Below the pieces are notes generated by a model. That model was not told where the DNA came from. It was given only the letters and a program-made list of their open reading frames with translations, and made no database searches. Made by a program: the position numbers and the translations under genes. DNA of 64,000 bases from JACKBC01 sp041391125 (GTDB lineage: Bacteria; Chloroflexota; Anaerolineae; Caldilineales; Caldilineaceae). Location: contig JAWKON010000003.1 of NCBI GenBank assembly GCA_041391125.1, forward strand, positions 124,001 through 188,000, written 5' to 3'. This document shows, piece by piece, positions 17,308 through 26,202 of this stretch (position 1 is the first letter of the stretch; every line of letters begins with the position of its first letter).

Positions 17308-18300
17308 ATGTCCATACAACCCTTACTCGACCCCAACGAAGTCCGCTTTTTCAGCGGCAATTCCAACCGTGCACTGGCCCAAAAGATCGCCGATCACGCC
17401 GGCGCGCCGCTGGACGAAACCCACTTTTCGCGTTTTAGCAACGACAACCTCTTTGTGCAATTGGGAGCCAGCGTGCGCGGGCGCATTGTCTACATTGTGC
17501 AGTCGCTGACGCCGCCGGTGAGCGACCACCTGATGGAACTGCTCATGATGCTGGATATTGCAAAGGGCGCGGCGGCGCGCGAAGTTCATGCGATAATTCC
17601 CTACTTTTCCTATGCCCGTTCGGACAAAAAGGACGCGCCGCGCATTTCGATTACGGCGCGGCTGGCGGCGGACCTGCTCAGGACGGCGGGGGCCACCCAC
17701 GTCATGACCATGACGCTGCACTCGCCGCAGGTGCACGGCTTCTTCAGCGTACCCACCGATCCGCTGACCGCACGCACCGTTTTTGCCGCCCACATGCGCC
17801 AGCGCAATTACGATCCCAAGACCACAGTGGTGGTGGCGCCGGATGCCGGGCAGGCCAAACCGGCGGCGCGCTTCGCCAAGGATTTGGGGCTGCCCGTGGC
17901 GGTGGGCAACAAGACGCGCCTGTCCGATACACAGGTGGAGATTGAAGAGACCTTGGGCCGGCAGCTACGCGGCTTTGAGAGGGCGATTGTCTATGAAGAT
18001 GAAATTGCCACGGGCGGCACCATTACGGAAGTGAGCCAGATGCTGGTACGTTCCGGCATTGGCCAGATTTCGCTGGTCTGTACACACGGCCTCTTTTTGG
18101 GCAAAGCGCTGGAGCGCATTCAGGCCATTCCTGAAATCGTGGAAGTGATCACCACCGACACGGTGGCGCTGCCGCCGGCCAAGCATCTGCCCAACATGAC
18201 GGTTTTATCGGTGGGCGAGATCTTTGGCGAAGCAATTCGGTGCAACTATTTTCGGCAGTCGATTGGGGCGCTTTTTAGCTTTGGCGATGGGGATGAGTAG
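17308..18300 (+). CDS. prs: Ribose-phosphate pyrophosphokinase (PRPP synthetase), divergent
   Basis: Makes PRPP from ribose-5-phosphate and ATP for nucleotide, His and Trp synthesis. Two phosphoribosyltransferase-type domains are visible: FFSGNSNRALAQKIADH, ETHFSRFSNDNLFVQLGASVRG, IIPYFSYARSDKKDAPRIS (ATP/flexible loop) and TMTLHSPQVHGFF. The ribose-phosphate-binding loop, normally VDDMIDTAGT, reads VYEDEIATGGT near residues 228-238. The pyrophosphate region reads VVAPDAGQAKPAARFA instead of the usual PDxGG. These changes mark an unusual branch; it may still be the sole Prs or a paralogue. 330 residues is close to the usual 315. It is preceded by a hairpin repeat and followed by a convergent regulator. 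Confidence 0.85.
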   Translation: MSIQPLLDPNEVRFFSGNSNRALAQKIADHAGAPLDETHFSRFSNDNLFVQLGASVRGRIVYIVQSLTPPVSDHLMELLMMLDIAKGAAAREVHAIIPYFSYARSDKKDAPRISITARLAADLLRTAGATHVMTMTLHSPQVHGFFSVPTDPLTARTVFAAHMRQRNYDPKTTVVVAPDAGQAKPAARFAKDLGLPVAVGNKTRLSDTQVEIEETLGRQLRGFERAIVYEDEIATGGTITEVSQMLVRSGIGQISLVCTHGLFLGKALERIQAIPEIVEVITTDTVALPPAKHLPNMTVLSVGEIFGEAIRCNYFRQSIGALFSFGDGDE

Positions 18301-18313
18301 CGACAGCGCCTAA

Positions 18314-19255
18314 TTACATGTCGGAGAGCGCCGACACACAGGCATCCACTTGACTCTTGAGGCTGGCCAACGTGGATTGCACCTGACGCAAATAGCGAAA
18401 CGCCTCCTGCGGTGTGCGATGTTGGGGCGTGACGGCCTCATCGGCATCCGGTTCGCGGTGCAGGGGTGAGGCGCTTGGGGTTTGTGCTGCCACCAGCTCT
18501 GCTTGGTCTTGGCAGATTTGCGTGTAGAGGCGCTGCGTGCTCTGCGCGGGGCCAACGCCCAATTCTTCATCCAGCGCCTCGACGCACGCCTGATATTGAC
18601 GCAGGGCGGCCGTGCGATTGCCCGTCAGATAATAGAGGCGCATGAGTCGGCGATGGGTGCGTTCCTGCGCCCGGTCGTGGCGCAAAATTTCCAGTCCGCA
18701 GATCATGCCCAGTTCGCAATTTTGCTGTGCTTCGTAGTAGCTCAACAGCTTCTCCAGCATGGCCAGGTATATGCTCTGGTAGCGTTCCCGCTCGTAGATG
18801 CACCAATCCTGATACCAGCCCTCCAAAAAGTCACCATGATAGTAGCTGATGGCGTGCTGTAATGTCTCAATCCGCTGCGCGTCTAGCATATCAACGGGCA
18901 ACGCCTGCATGTTGGTAAACGCGCGCTCAAAATCAAGCGCATCCACGTGCAGATTGGCCGCCGGATTGATATGGACCCATTCGGCATCCACCAACAAAAA
19001 ATGGGGTTGTTCCACCGGCGGTTCCAGGGCCGATTGAAGCTGCCAGAGCGCCTGGCGCAGATACTTTTTGGATTGGCTGCTCGATGTATCTTCCCAAAGC
19101 AGCGTGGCCAGCTCTTCGCGATAGTGGGCGCGGTCGCGATGCACCAGCAGAAAGCAGAACAGCTCTTGAACTTTGCGCCCTTCCAATCCTTCTACAGTTT
19201 TTCCATCAAGTCGAATATCCAATTTGCCAAATAGGGATACAGTTAGGGTACACAT
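18314..19255 (-). CDS. BTAD (SARP-type) transcriptional regulator
   Basis: A regulator with an N-terminal winged-helix DNA-binding domain (VSLFGKLDIRLDG, LEGRKVQELFCFLLVHRD, ELATLLWEDTSSSQSKKYLR) and a bacterial transcriptional-activation domain (BTAD, about residues 95-245: HAISYYHGDFLEGWYQDWCI, LLSYYEAQQNCELGM, LEILRHDRAQERTHRRLMRLY). The helix pairs act like TPRs. The last 70 residues contain a short coiled coil (FRYLRQVQSTLASLKSQV). No NTPase domain is present, so it is a stand-alone type. Targets are unknown. It is convergent with prs. Confidence 0.85.
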   Translation of the reverse strand: MCTLTVSLFGKLDIRLDGKTVEGLEGRKVQELFCFLLVHRDRAHYREELATLLWEDTSSSQSKKYLRQALWQLQSALEPPVEQPHFLLVDAEWVHINPAANLHVDALDFERAFTNMQALPVDMLDAQRIETLQHAISYYHGDFLEGWYQDWCIYERERYQSIYLAMLEKLLSYYEAQQNCELGMICGLEILRHDRAQERTHRRLMRLYYLTGNRTAALRQYQACVEALDEELGVGPAQSTQRLYTQICQDQAELVAAQTPSASPLHREPDADEAVTPQHRTPQEAFRYLRQVQSTLASLKSQVDACVSALSDM

Positions 19256-19725
19256 GGGGTTTACTCTCGCAGAACCTCGAACAGGGTAACGAACGTATGT
19301 ATATAGATGATATGGACCAAAAATTCCTTTCTCTGCGTTAACTGCAACATATTACCGCGGCTATCAACAAAATAGTATGCGCTTTTTTACTCAATAAATG
19401 TGTATTACTTCACCCAAACCGGGGGTACTCCTCCCCCTGTCTCCCTCGTCTTCACAGATGGAGAGGCGAGGGAAAGGAACGTGCCGGTGCGGAAAGGGGG
19501 AAGAGCGGCCCTTGCCGGTCCTTATCTAAAATGACGTAGAGTATATAGTAGAGTCACGCATAATCGAGCAAATACGCTATAATCAGTACACCGCAACGGA
19601 GTTGGCGATTTAGGCGTCGGTCTCGATTGGTGAATCCGGCACTATTTTTCCTGTTGCGATCAACTGATAATGGTCAAACCCTTGGTACAGAATCCATAAC
19701 GGCCCATATCCCACGGAGTGACAGC
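19256..19725. other. Intergenic region, about 470 bp
   Basis: It separates the divergent BTAD gene and the enoyl-CoA hydratase gene. TATAAT at 19578-19583 is a possible -10 without a good -35. A purine-rich stretch lies at 19455-19500. No gene or strong repeat was seen. An in-frame upstream extension of the hydratase gene from 19627 lacks family similarity. Confidence 0.4.
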
Positions 19726-20514
19726 ATGTTGTCGTATGAAACTATCTTGTTTGCGCAAGAGGGGCAGGTAGCTCTGCTTACCCTCAACCGGCCGGAGCGC
19801 CGCAATGCCTTTACCCAGCAGATGCTGCGCGAATTGACCGACGCCGTGCAGCGGTGCGCCGCCGATGAAACCATCCGCGCGCTGTTGATCGGCGGCGCCG
19901 GCCAGGGTTTCTGCGCGGGCCAAGACTTGAGCACATTTGGCGGCGTTCCATCGCCGGACGCTGTGTACGATGCGGTGATGAACGATTACAAACCGCTTAT
20001 CATGGCGCTGGCGACATTGGAGAAACCGGTGATTGCGGCCATTCAAGGGGCGGCGGCGGGGGCGGGCGTCTCGCTGGCGCTGGCGTGCGATCTGCGGATT
20101 ATGGCCGAGGATGCGTTCTTGATGCTGGCGTTTAGCAACATTGGGCTGGTTCCCGATGCCGGCGTAAGCTGGTTTATGACGCGCCAATTGGGCTACAGCC
20201 GCGCCTTTCAACTGGCCGCCGAGGCCGAGCGATTGGATGCCGCCCGCTGTCTGCAAATGGGGCTGGCCAATCGCGTAGCCGCGGCGGAGGCGTTGCCCGC
20301 CGCCGCGCTGGCCTGGGCGCATGAATTGGCCGCGCGGCCCACGCGCGCCCTGGGTATGGCCAAAAGAGCTATGCTGCACGCGCTCCACAGCAGCCTGGAA
20401 GAGACCATCGAAATGGAAGCCCGCATGCAGGCGTTGGCTGTGCAGACCCGCGATCATCAGGAGGGGGTCGCGGCCTTTTTGCAGCGGCGAAAGCCCACGT
20501 TTAGCGGCCAATAG
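19726..20514 (+). CDS. Enoyl-CoA hydratase/isomerase (PaaG-like)
   Basis: A crotonase-superfamily enzyme of 262 residues. It has LLTLNRPERRNAFTQQM, GQGFCAGQDLSTFGG (oxyanion-hole loop), AAIQGAAAGAGVSLALACDL and FSNIGLVPDAGVSWFMTRQLG. The PDAG stretch with an acidic residue where one Glu sits in hydratases resembles the PaaG isomerase type. It acts on acyl-CoA esters in fatty-acid or phenylacetate-type degradation. ATG 19726 (MLSYETILF) has GGAG 9 bases upstream and fits the family start. The next gene, an M6 protease, begins 11 bases later but is functionally unrelated. Confidence 0.9.
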   Translation: MLSYETILFAQEGQVALLTLNRPERRNAFTQQMLRELTDAVQRCAADETIRALLIGGAGQGFCAGQDLSTFGGVPSPDAVYDAVMNDYKPLIMALATLEKPVIAAIQGAAAGAGVSLALACDLRIMAEDAFLMLAFSNIGLVPDAGVSWFMTRQLGYSRAFQLAAEAERLDAARCLQMGLANRVAAAEALPAAALAWAHELAARPTRALGMAKRAMLHALHSSLEETIEMEARMQALAVQTRDHQEGVAAFLQRRKPTFSGQ

Positions 20515-20525
20515 AAATACGCAAT

Positions 20526-22280
20526 ATGAGTCACCCAACCCAAAAACTGCACCTTTGCCTCTTAGCGGGGGTTTTGCTGTTTGCTCTGTTTATGCTGTCG
20601 GCGTCGAACTGGCCGTGGCCGCAAGCGGAGCCCCACATGGCGGCGCCTTTGCCACCGCCCTTGGTTCCCCAAGTATGGGCCAGCAGCAAGCAGCAGGTCG
20701 CTTTGAATCCGCTCTCCATTGGGGAACCCATGCCCCAAAGCGGCGACCAAATTCTGCTGATTCTGCTCGTCGATTTTGTCGATCAGCCAGGGCTCTTTAG
20801 CGGTCAGCAGTGGCGCGATTCATTTTTGGGCGCCGAAGGTTTTGCCGCCTATTTTGCCGAGACATCGTACGATCAACTGCGCTACACGGGCGACATTGTG
20901 GGCATGGATGGCGGCGCACCTGTTGTCAACGGTCAAAGCGTCAGCTATATTCGGCTCCCCAATCCTATCACCTTTTACGCCGACGGACTGTACGGCTTCA
21001 AGACTGGCGCGCACCAATTTCCGCGCAACAATGCTGGCGTGGTGACCCATGCGCTGCAAGCGCTGGACGACGCCGGCTTTGATTTCGCACCCTATGCCGA
21101 CCCCATCACCAATCGGGTGGAGAATCTATTAATTGTCTTTGGCGGGCGGCCGCATGTTTACACACGCGACCCCGTCAATTCGCTGGAGGCCACCGGGTAT
21201 AGCCTGTCGGCCGCCGGCGCGCCGGTCTATGTCTCCAGCGGCGGCCAGGCCTTTGACAACTTTACCTTCTGCCCAGATCAGGAGGGCAGCAATCCGGGCG
21301 CGCTGGCGTACATTGGCATTTGCGTCCACGAGCACGGGCATTCGTTGGGCTTGCCCGATCTGTATGATTTTTCCTATTTGACTTCGGGCGTGGGGCGCTA
21401 TGACGTAATGAGCTACGGCGCCTATGGGGTGACTTCTGGCGTGCGGCCCTTCCATTTTGGCGCCTTTTCCAAAGCGTTTTTGGGCTGGGTGCAGCCCACG
21501 CTGGTTCTGTCGGACACCACGGTCATTGCGCTGCCCCCGGTCGAGTCTGCGCCGGAGCTGGTCAAACTGGTGCCCAATGGGCGAGTGAACAGCGCCGAAT
21601 ATTTTTTGCTGGAAAACCGACAGCCGCTGGGCTTTGATCGGGATTGGATCAGCGGCGGTTACTGTCCCGGACTTTACATCTGGCGCGTGGATCAAAATGT
21701 GGTCGACCAGTTTAGCTGGACCAATCTGGTCAACTCGCCCTTGCTGCCATATGGACCGCCGCACCCCGGCGTAATGGTGCTGGAGGCTGATGGCGGCAAC
21801 AATCTGATCCAGCCTCCCTTCACCTACGGTGAATGCAGCGACGCCTGGACGGCCGGCCAGATCTGGAACAGCACATCGACGCCCACCAGCCGCTTGTGGA
21901 ACAATGCCGACAGCGGCATCTCGCTCACGGTTCAGAGCGCACAGAACAGCATCGTTACGCTGACGATCGGGCTGGATAACGTGGCGCCCGTTGGTGAAAC
22001 ACCCACGCCAATTCCAACGGCCGACCCGACGGCCACGTTGACGGTCTCGCCCAATCCATCCGCCACCTTTACACCGACAATGACAGTTACGCCAACCGCC
22101 ACCGCCACCACCACGCTAGAGGCTGTTATCACAGCTACCGAATCGCGAACCGCGACGCCAACGGCCACACCCATCCCGGCGACGGCATCGCCGGTAGAAG
22201 CCACCCACACACCGGCGACAACGCCCACGGTGCGCGCATTGGAACAAAGCCAGATCTTTCTGCCGCTGGTCAGTCATTAG
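20526..22280 (+). CDS. M6-family secreted metalloprotease with Pro/Thr-rich C-terminal linker
   Basis: A secreted zinc protease related to immune inhibitor A. The N-terminal signal peptide has a hydrophobic core (CLLAGVLLFALFMLSA, residues 11-27). The catalytic domain has LLILLVDFVDQPGLF, the zinc site HEHGHSLGLPDLYDF and a Met-turn RYDVMSYGAYG. Later segments are EYFLLENRQPLGFD and CPGLYIWRVDQNVVD. From about residue 485 a Pro/Thr-rich spacer leads to the C-terminus QSQIFLPLVSH. That terminal LPLV motif recurs at the end of the surface protein at 45325-47371 (RVYLPLLHKQ) and may be a sorting or anchoring signal. 584 residues in total. Confidence 0.9.
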   Translation: MSHPTQKLHLCLLAGVLLFALFMLSASNWPWPQAEPHMAAPLPPPLVPQVWASSKQQVALNPLSIGEPMPQSGDQILLILLVDFVDQPGLFSGQQWRDSFLGAEGFAAYFAETSYDQLRYTGDIVGMDGGAPVVNGQSVSYIRLPNPITFYADGLYGFKTGAHQFPRNNAGVVTHALQALDDAGFDFAPYADPITNRVENLLIVFGGRPHVYTRDPVNSLEATGYSLSAAGAPVYVSSGGQAFDNFTFCPDQEGSNPGALAYIGICVHEHGHSLGLPDLYDFSYLTSGVGRYDVMSYGAYGVTSGVRPFHFGAFSKAFLGWVQPTLVLSDTTVIALPPVESAPELVKLVPNGRVNSAEYFLLENRQPLGFDRDWISGGYCPGLYIWRVDQNVVDQFSWTNLVNSPLLPYGPPHPGVMVLEADGGNNLIQPPFTYGECSDAWTAGQIWNSTSTPTSRLWNNADSGISLTVQSAQNSIVTLTIGLDNVAPVGETPTPIPTADPTATLTVSPNPSATFTPTMTVTPTATATTTLEAVITATESRTATPTATPIPATASPVEATHTPATTPTVRALEQSQIFLPLVSH

Positions 22281-22281
22281 G

Positions 22282-22331
22282 ACAAACATACCACCGGTTG
22301 AAACCGGTGGCTGATACGAGAAACCGGCTTA
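22282..22331. repeat. Dispersed repeat, copy 1 (CCACCGGTTGAAACCGGTGG...)
   Basis: A double hairpin: CCACCGGTT-GAA-ACCGGTGG, then CTGATACGAGAAACCGGCTTA. A near-identical copy lies at 34648-34700 (one or two mismatches over about 45 bases). It is located at the 3' end of the M6 protease. Confidence 0.8.
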
Positions 22332-22343
22332 GGACCAAGACCA

Positions 22344-22440
22344 TTCAAATAGCGGAGACTGCGATGCACGGCTACAGAAAATCTCGGCTTGGCAGTCGAG
22401 TAGTCAGCCGTGCGTTGCAGTCGTAGCGGCCTTATTTGAA
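22344..22440. repeat. Large imperfect hairpin
   Basis: TTCAAATAGCGGAGACTGC and GATGCACGGCT (left) pair with AGCCGTGCGTTGCAGTC and TTATTTGAA (right). An internal CTCGGCTTGGCAGTCGAG forms the apex. It is next to the previous repeat, between convergent genes; it may serve as a terminator-like 3' element. Confidence 0.7.
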
Positions 22441-22451
22441 CAGTCTTGAAT

Positions 22452-23126
22452 TTACGACTGGGGATCAACGATAAAGCGTTCCACGCGATCAAGGTAAGAC
22501 TCAAAGTTATCTATAATTAAGGGCTCTGTTTGTTGAGGCAAGACGATCTTGTGATGCAGATCAAAAAAGGTTAACGCTTGCTTTTTCAGCGCATAAAATT
22601 CGCCCAGATGCACTTCAACAATATGGCCTGGAATGTCTGCAAAGCTCATCCCGTTTTTTAGCGCCAGAAAATATTCCAGAAGTATGGCATCAACGTTAGA
22701 TTTTTTGAGCGCGGCTTTGGCAATGGTATTGGCGGCAACGTGATCGGGATGTTGCTCGTACGGATCCGGTGTATAAATTTCGGCTGGCTGCAACTCGTCG
22801 ATTAAAGAGGCCAGTCTATCGCTGACCGAGTCAATTTGCTTGGAGAGCGTGCCGTCCAGAAAGTCAAAATAATGGATGTGGTCGCTGTTGCCACCCAGAA
22901 AGGCCACCGTGCGCTCGGTTTCTTTTTTGCGCAGAGCCGAAACTTCCTGTGGCGAGGGCGAGGTTCCTGTGCCGAAAAGGGCGGCGAACAACATACTGCC
23001 ATCACTTAAAACGGCAATATGCACATCCACGCCGGCTTTGGACTTAATCCCCAGGATGCCACCGCAGCCAAGGGTTTCATCATCCGGATGGGGGGCGACG
23101 ATGAGGATGGGTTGTTTTGCAGACAT
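22452..23126 (-). CDS. PIG-L/LmbE family deacetylase
   Basis: A zinc-dependent deacetylase of the LmbE/PIG-L family (225 residues) that removes acetyl groups from GlcNAc-type sugars. It has the diagnostic LIVAPHPDDETLGCGG at residues 8-23 and a distal His cluster, YEQHPDHVAANTIAKAAL (PDH metal His). Other segments: VLSDGSMLFAALFG, ALRKKETERTVAFLGG and HYFDFLDGTLSK. Products could be cell-wall intermediates, mycothiol-like thiols or surface glycans. No partner gene is adjacent. Start 23126 is the first Met before the motif. Confidence 0.9.
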   Translation of the reverse strand: MSAKQPILIVAPHPDDETLGCGGILGIKSKAGVDVHIAVLSDGSMLFAALFGTGTSPSPQEVSALRKKETERTVAFLGGNSDHIHYFDFLDGTLSKQIDSVSDRLASLIDELQPAEIYTPDPYEQHPDHVAANTIAKAALKKSNVDAILLEYFLALKNGMSFADIPGHIVEVHLGEFYALKKQALTFFDLHHKIVLPQQTEPLIIDNFESYLDRVERFIVDPQS

Positions 23127-23199
23127 GGGTGGGCTCGCTCCTCTGTTAATCCAGCGTTTGATCGCGGCAAGGCGTTTCGTTTGCGTATGTCCTCATTAT

Positions 23200-23464
23200 G
23201 GGCACGAATCCCGCAATTGTCAAAGCACAGACTTTTAACGGTATTGATTGCCGGCATCGTGCCTGGCTTTTCCAGGCCCAATTTGAGTAGCGCCATCTGG
23301 AAGCCAACCCAGCGATCAACGACGCCGTGGTCGCCGCCATTCCCCAAAAACGCATTGCCGCCCCGGAGGAACTCACCGGCATTGCGCTCTATCTCGCCTC
23401 CGCCGCTTCCAGCTTCACCACCGGCGCCACCATCACGGTGGACGGCGGGCAGTTGCTGGCGTAG
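23200..23464 (+). pseudogene. Short-chain dehydrogenase remnant (3' part only)
   Basis: Near the C-terminus the frame reads AINDAVVAAIPQKRIAAPEE, then TGIALYLASAASSFTTGATI and VDGGQLLA-stop, the standard tail of a classical SDR. Upstream, in another frame, IVPGFSRPNLSSAIW fits the PG motif region, but no cofactor or catalytic domain exists before it. An in-frame stop/indel lies near 23290. It appears to be a 5'-truncated remnant, which could have arisen by deletion or by assembly error. Confidence 0.65.
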
Positions 23465-23578
23465 CGGGATACGGAAAACGGGATACGGGATTAGGGATAT
23501 CGGCGGACGCGCCGACTGTATCCTGTCTCCCGTCTCCCGTATCCCATATCCCGTCTCCTGCCTCCCCAACCACACAGA
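23463..23578. repeat. Word-type hairpin built from CGGGATACGG
   Basis: The left arm (23465-23500) repeats GCGGGATACGG, CGGGATACGGGATTAGGG. The right arm (23518-23560) repeats TCCTGTCTCCCGTCTCCCG and TATCCCATATCCCG. It lies immediately after the SDR stop codon. Confidence 0.75.
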
Positions 23579-23591
23579 TCGGACACATCGC

Positions 23592-24496
23592 GTGACGCAA
23601 CTTTTCACTATCTTTCTGAACATTCTGGCGCCGGTTTTTACGCTGGTGCTGATTGGCTACATTATCGGGCCGCGGCTGCAAATTGAGGCGCGCTCGATCT
23701 CGCGCATTGCCTATTTTTTGCTGGCGCCCCTGCTCTCTGTTCAACGTGATCCGGCAGGCCGACATTGATTTTGGGCTGGCGTTGCGCGTGGCGGGCTACA
23801 TTCTAGTGGTGACGCTGGTGACGGCGCTGGTGGGCTTTGTGTTGGCGCGTATGCAGCGCGCGTCCACCGAGTTGACCGCCGCTTATGTGCTGGTGGCGGC
23901 TTTTGGCAATGTGGGCAACTTTGGCTTTCCGATTATCCAATTCAAATATGGCGATGCCGCGCTCTCGTGGGCTTCGATCTATTTTCTGATCCTGAGCACC
24001 ACCGGCTTTGTGATCGGCGTGAGCGCGGCCTCGTGGGCGCGCGGGCGCGGCATGGGTTCGGTGCTGGCCGTTTTCAAGACGCCCGCCATTGTGGCCGCCA
24101 TTCCGGCTTTTCTGGCCAACGGCTTTGCGATTCCGCTGCCCCTTTTTCTCGAGCGGGTGGTGGTCCTGCTGGCCGGCGCACTGATTCCGGATTATGCCGC
24201 TGACATTGGGAATTCAACTGGCGGGCATCGGGCGGATTCAGATCAGCCGCCACGTGGTCATGGCCGGGCTGGTCAAGCCGCTGATTGGGCCGGACGCTGG
24301 CGCCAGCGCTGGCGGCGCCCTTTGCGCTGGATGGATTGGGCGTGGCGTGCGGGTGCTGCAAGCGGCCATGCCCACGGCGGTGCTGGCCATGCTCATCGCG
24401 CTGAGCATGATCTGATGCCCAACTTTGTGACCACGGTGGTGCTCTTTTCAACGGTGATCAGCGTTGACGTTGACGGTGGTTTTGGCGATTGTGTAG
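23592..24496 (+). CDS. AEC (auxin efflux carrier) family transporter, multiply frameshifted
   Basis: A membrane carrier of about 300 residues with 8-10 hydrophobic segments. It opens at GTG 23592 with TQLFTIFLNILAPVFTLVL and IGYIIGPRLQIEARSISRIA. Then come ALRVAGYILVVTLVTALVG, AAYVLVAAFGNVGNFGFPII (the family NxGNxGxP region) and VFKTPAIVAAIPAF, and in a second frame TLGIQLAGIGRI and AAMPTAVLAMLIAL. Indels near 23735, 24190-24200 and 24300-24410 must be joined. Such carriers export or import small organic acids; the substrate is not known. It is convergent with the acyl-CoA ligase. Confidence 0.78.
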
Positions 24497-24499
24497 AGG

Positions 24500-24557
24500 A
24501 GTGGGCGGGTGGCGGGTGGCGCTACTCGCTACCCGCCACCCGCACACCCGCCTACTT
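24500..24557. repeat. Word-type hairpin GGGCGGGTGGCG
   Basis: GTGGGCGGGTGGCGGGTGGCG pairs with CGCTACCCGCCACCCGCAC and CCGCCTAC. It sits between convergent stops and uses the same vocabulary as 10602-10672. It could act as a bidirectional transcript-end element. Confidence 0.7.
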
Positions 24558-24559
24558 TT

Positions 24560-26054
24560 TCAGCAGGATGTTTCTAATTTACCCATGATGTTGCGCGGCA
24601 GCGACTCCACATAGTGAAAGGCTGGCGTTTTGAAGCTGGCGAGCTGCTGGCGACAATAGGCGTGGAGACCGACTTCGTCGATGGTCCCATTGCAAACCAG
24701 GTAGGCTTCCGGCACTTCGCCCCATTTGCCGTGTGCGTGTAAGGCGCTGACGGCAGCCTAAATACGCCGGGGAAAGTGAGCGCATTTCGACTTCGCGGAT
24801 AGATACTGGCCGCCGCTGATGACTGCTGTGGCGGCGGCCCAGCAGGGTGACGTAGCCGCTCTGCGGCTCCTGGCGGGCCAGGTCGCCGGGTGTGAACCAC
24901 CGCTGGCCCAGCGCGTCATGGCTAAAGCTGGCGGTTTTTTCCGGCGCTTGCCAATAGCCGCTAAAAACGTTGCTGCCGCGCACCAGCAGTTCGCCCTCGG
25001 CGCCTGCCGCCACATCCTGCCAGCCGCCGGCTTCCGCTTCCGTAACAATGCGCATGGAGACGCCGGGCAGCGGCGTACCCACCGTACCGGCCAGCCGTGG
25101 GCCGGCGTACGGATTGCTCAGGTTCATGCCAGTTTCGGTCATGCCGTAGCGCTCGAGGATGATGTGGCCCGTGATCGACTCAAATTCGGCATGGGTTTCG
25201 GCGGCCAGCGGTGCGCTGCCCGAACAGAAGAGGCGCATGTTTTGCAGCGCTAATTGGGGCGTCTTTTTTAGCTCATCGATCAGCCGCACATAAATGGTGG
25301 GGACGGCAAAGAAGAGCGTGGGCCGCCCGCTGTTGAGATCGGCCACCGTTTTTGCCGCCTCGTATTTTTCGCGCAGCAGAACGGTGGCGCCCATAGCCAG
25401 CGCACAGTGCAGCCCCACCACCAGCCCGTGCGTGTGAAAGAGCGGCAAGCAGAGCAGCAGCACATCCTCCGGCTGCCACGCCCACGCCGACATGAGCCCG
25501 GTCACCGTGGCGATGACGTTGTTATGCGTGATCATGGCGCCCTTGCTGCGACCGGTGGTGCCGGATGTGTACATGATCAGCCCCAGATCGTCGGCCTCCA
25601 CCACCGGCGGGTTGAGCGCAGCCACATCGGCCAGCCAACCGTCCATCTCCTCGGCCAGCAGAATGGCTTCCACCGACGCTTTTTCGGCCGGCTGCAATTC
25701 ATCCAAAATGGGCAGTTGCGCCCGCTCGGTGATTATGAGCCGCGGCGCGCTGTCGTCCAAAATGTGGGCAATCTCCAGCCGCCGATAGCGCAAGTTGACC
25801 GGCACCATAATGGCGCCCACGCGCAGTACGGCCAGATAGCTCACCACAAATTCCAGCCGGTTGTTGAGATAAAAAGCCACGCGATCGCCCTTGCGCAGCC
25901 CCCATTTTTGCAGTCCTGCCGCCAAGGCATCCACCTGGCTATAGAGCTGCGCATAGGTGGTCTGCTGGGTCTGGCCCGCATCATCTACATATTCCAACGC
26001 CACTTTTGCGGGCGTGCGGTTGCGCGGAATGGCGAAAAGATCGTGTAAGTTCAT
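24560..26054 (-). CDS. AMP-dependent acyl-CoA synthetase/ligase, frameshifted near the C-terminus
   Basis: An ANL-superfamily enzyme that activates a carboxylic acid with ATP and CoA. Signature LIMYTSGTTGRSKGA (phosphate loop), CLPLFHTHGLVVGLH, LFCSGSAPL, ERYGMTETGMNLSNPYAG and WFTPGDLA. After LLGRR the frame shifts (about 24815-24850). The correct end in other frames reads AVISGGQYLSAKS and then a GKLE-type C-terminus with the catalytic Lys. At least two indels are needed. The substrate may be a fatty or dicarboxylic acid. It is near an enoyl-CoA hydratase 4 kb away, consistent with acyl-CoA catabolism, but is not in an operon with it. Confidence 0.88.
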
Positions 26055-26202
26055 AGAGCGTCCTCATGATAACTTGGTTGTTCAGACCTCTCTGGTCGAG
26101 GGGCGCCACAGAATGAATTCCTTGCCACACTCCCTCGGAGAGCTAGTAAACCATACTTCAAAAAAAGGATCAACCTTTCTCCGCCATTGGTGGTGTATCA
26201 AA
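26055..26202. other. Intergenic, 148 bp
   Basis: Separates two minus-strand genes: the acyl-CoA ligase start and the kinase stop. It should contain the ligase promoter. No hairpin or gene was seen. Confidence 0.35.

Noticed and set aside
23019..23464. Full short-chain dehydrogenase on the plus strand
   Set aside because: No NAD-binding GxxxGxG or YxxxK region before 23200; only the C-terminal tail is present.
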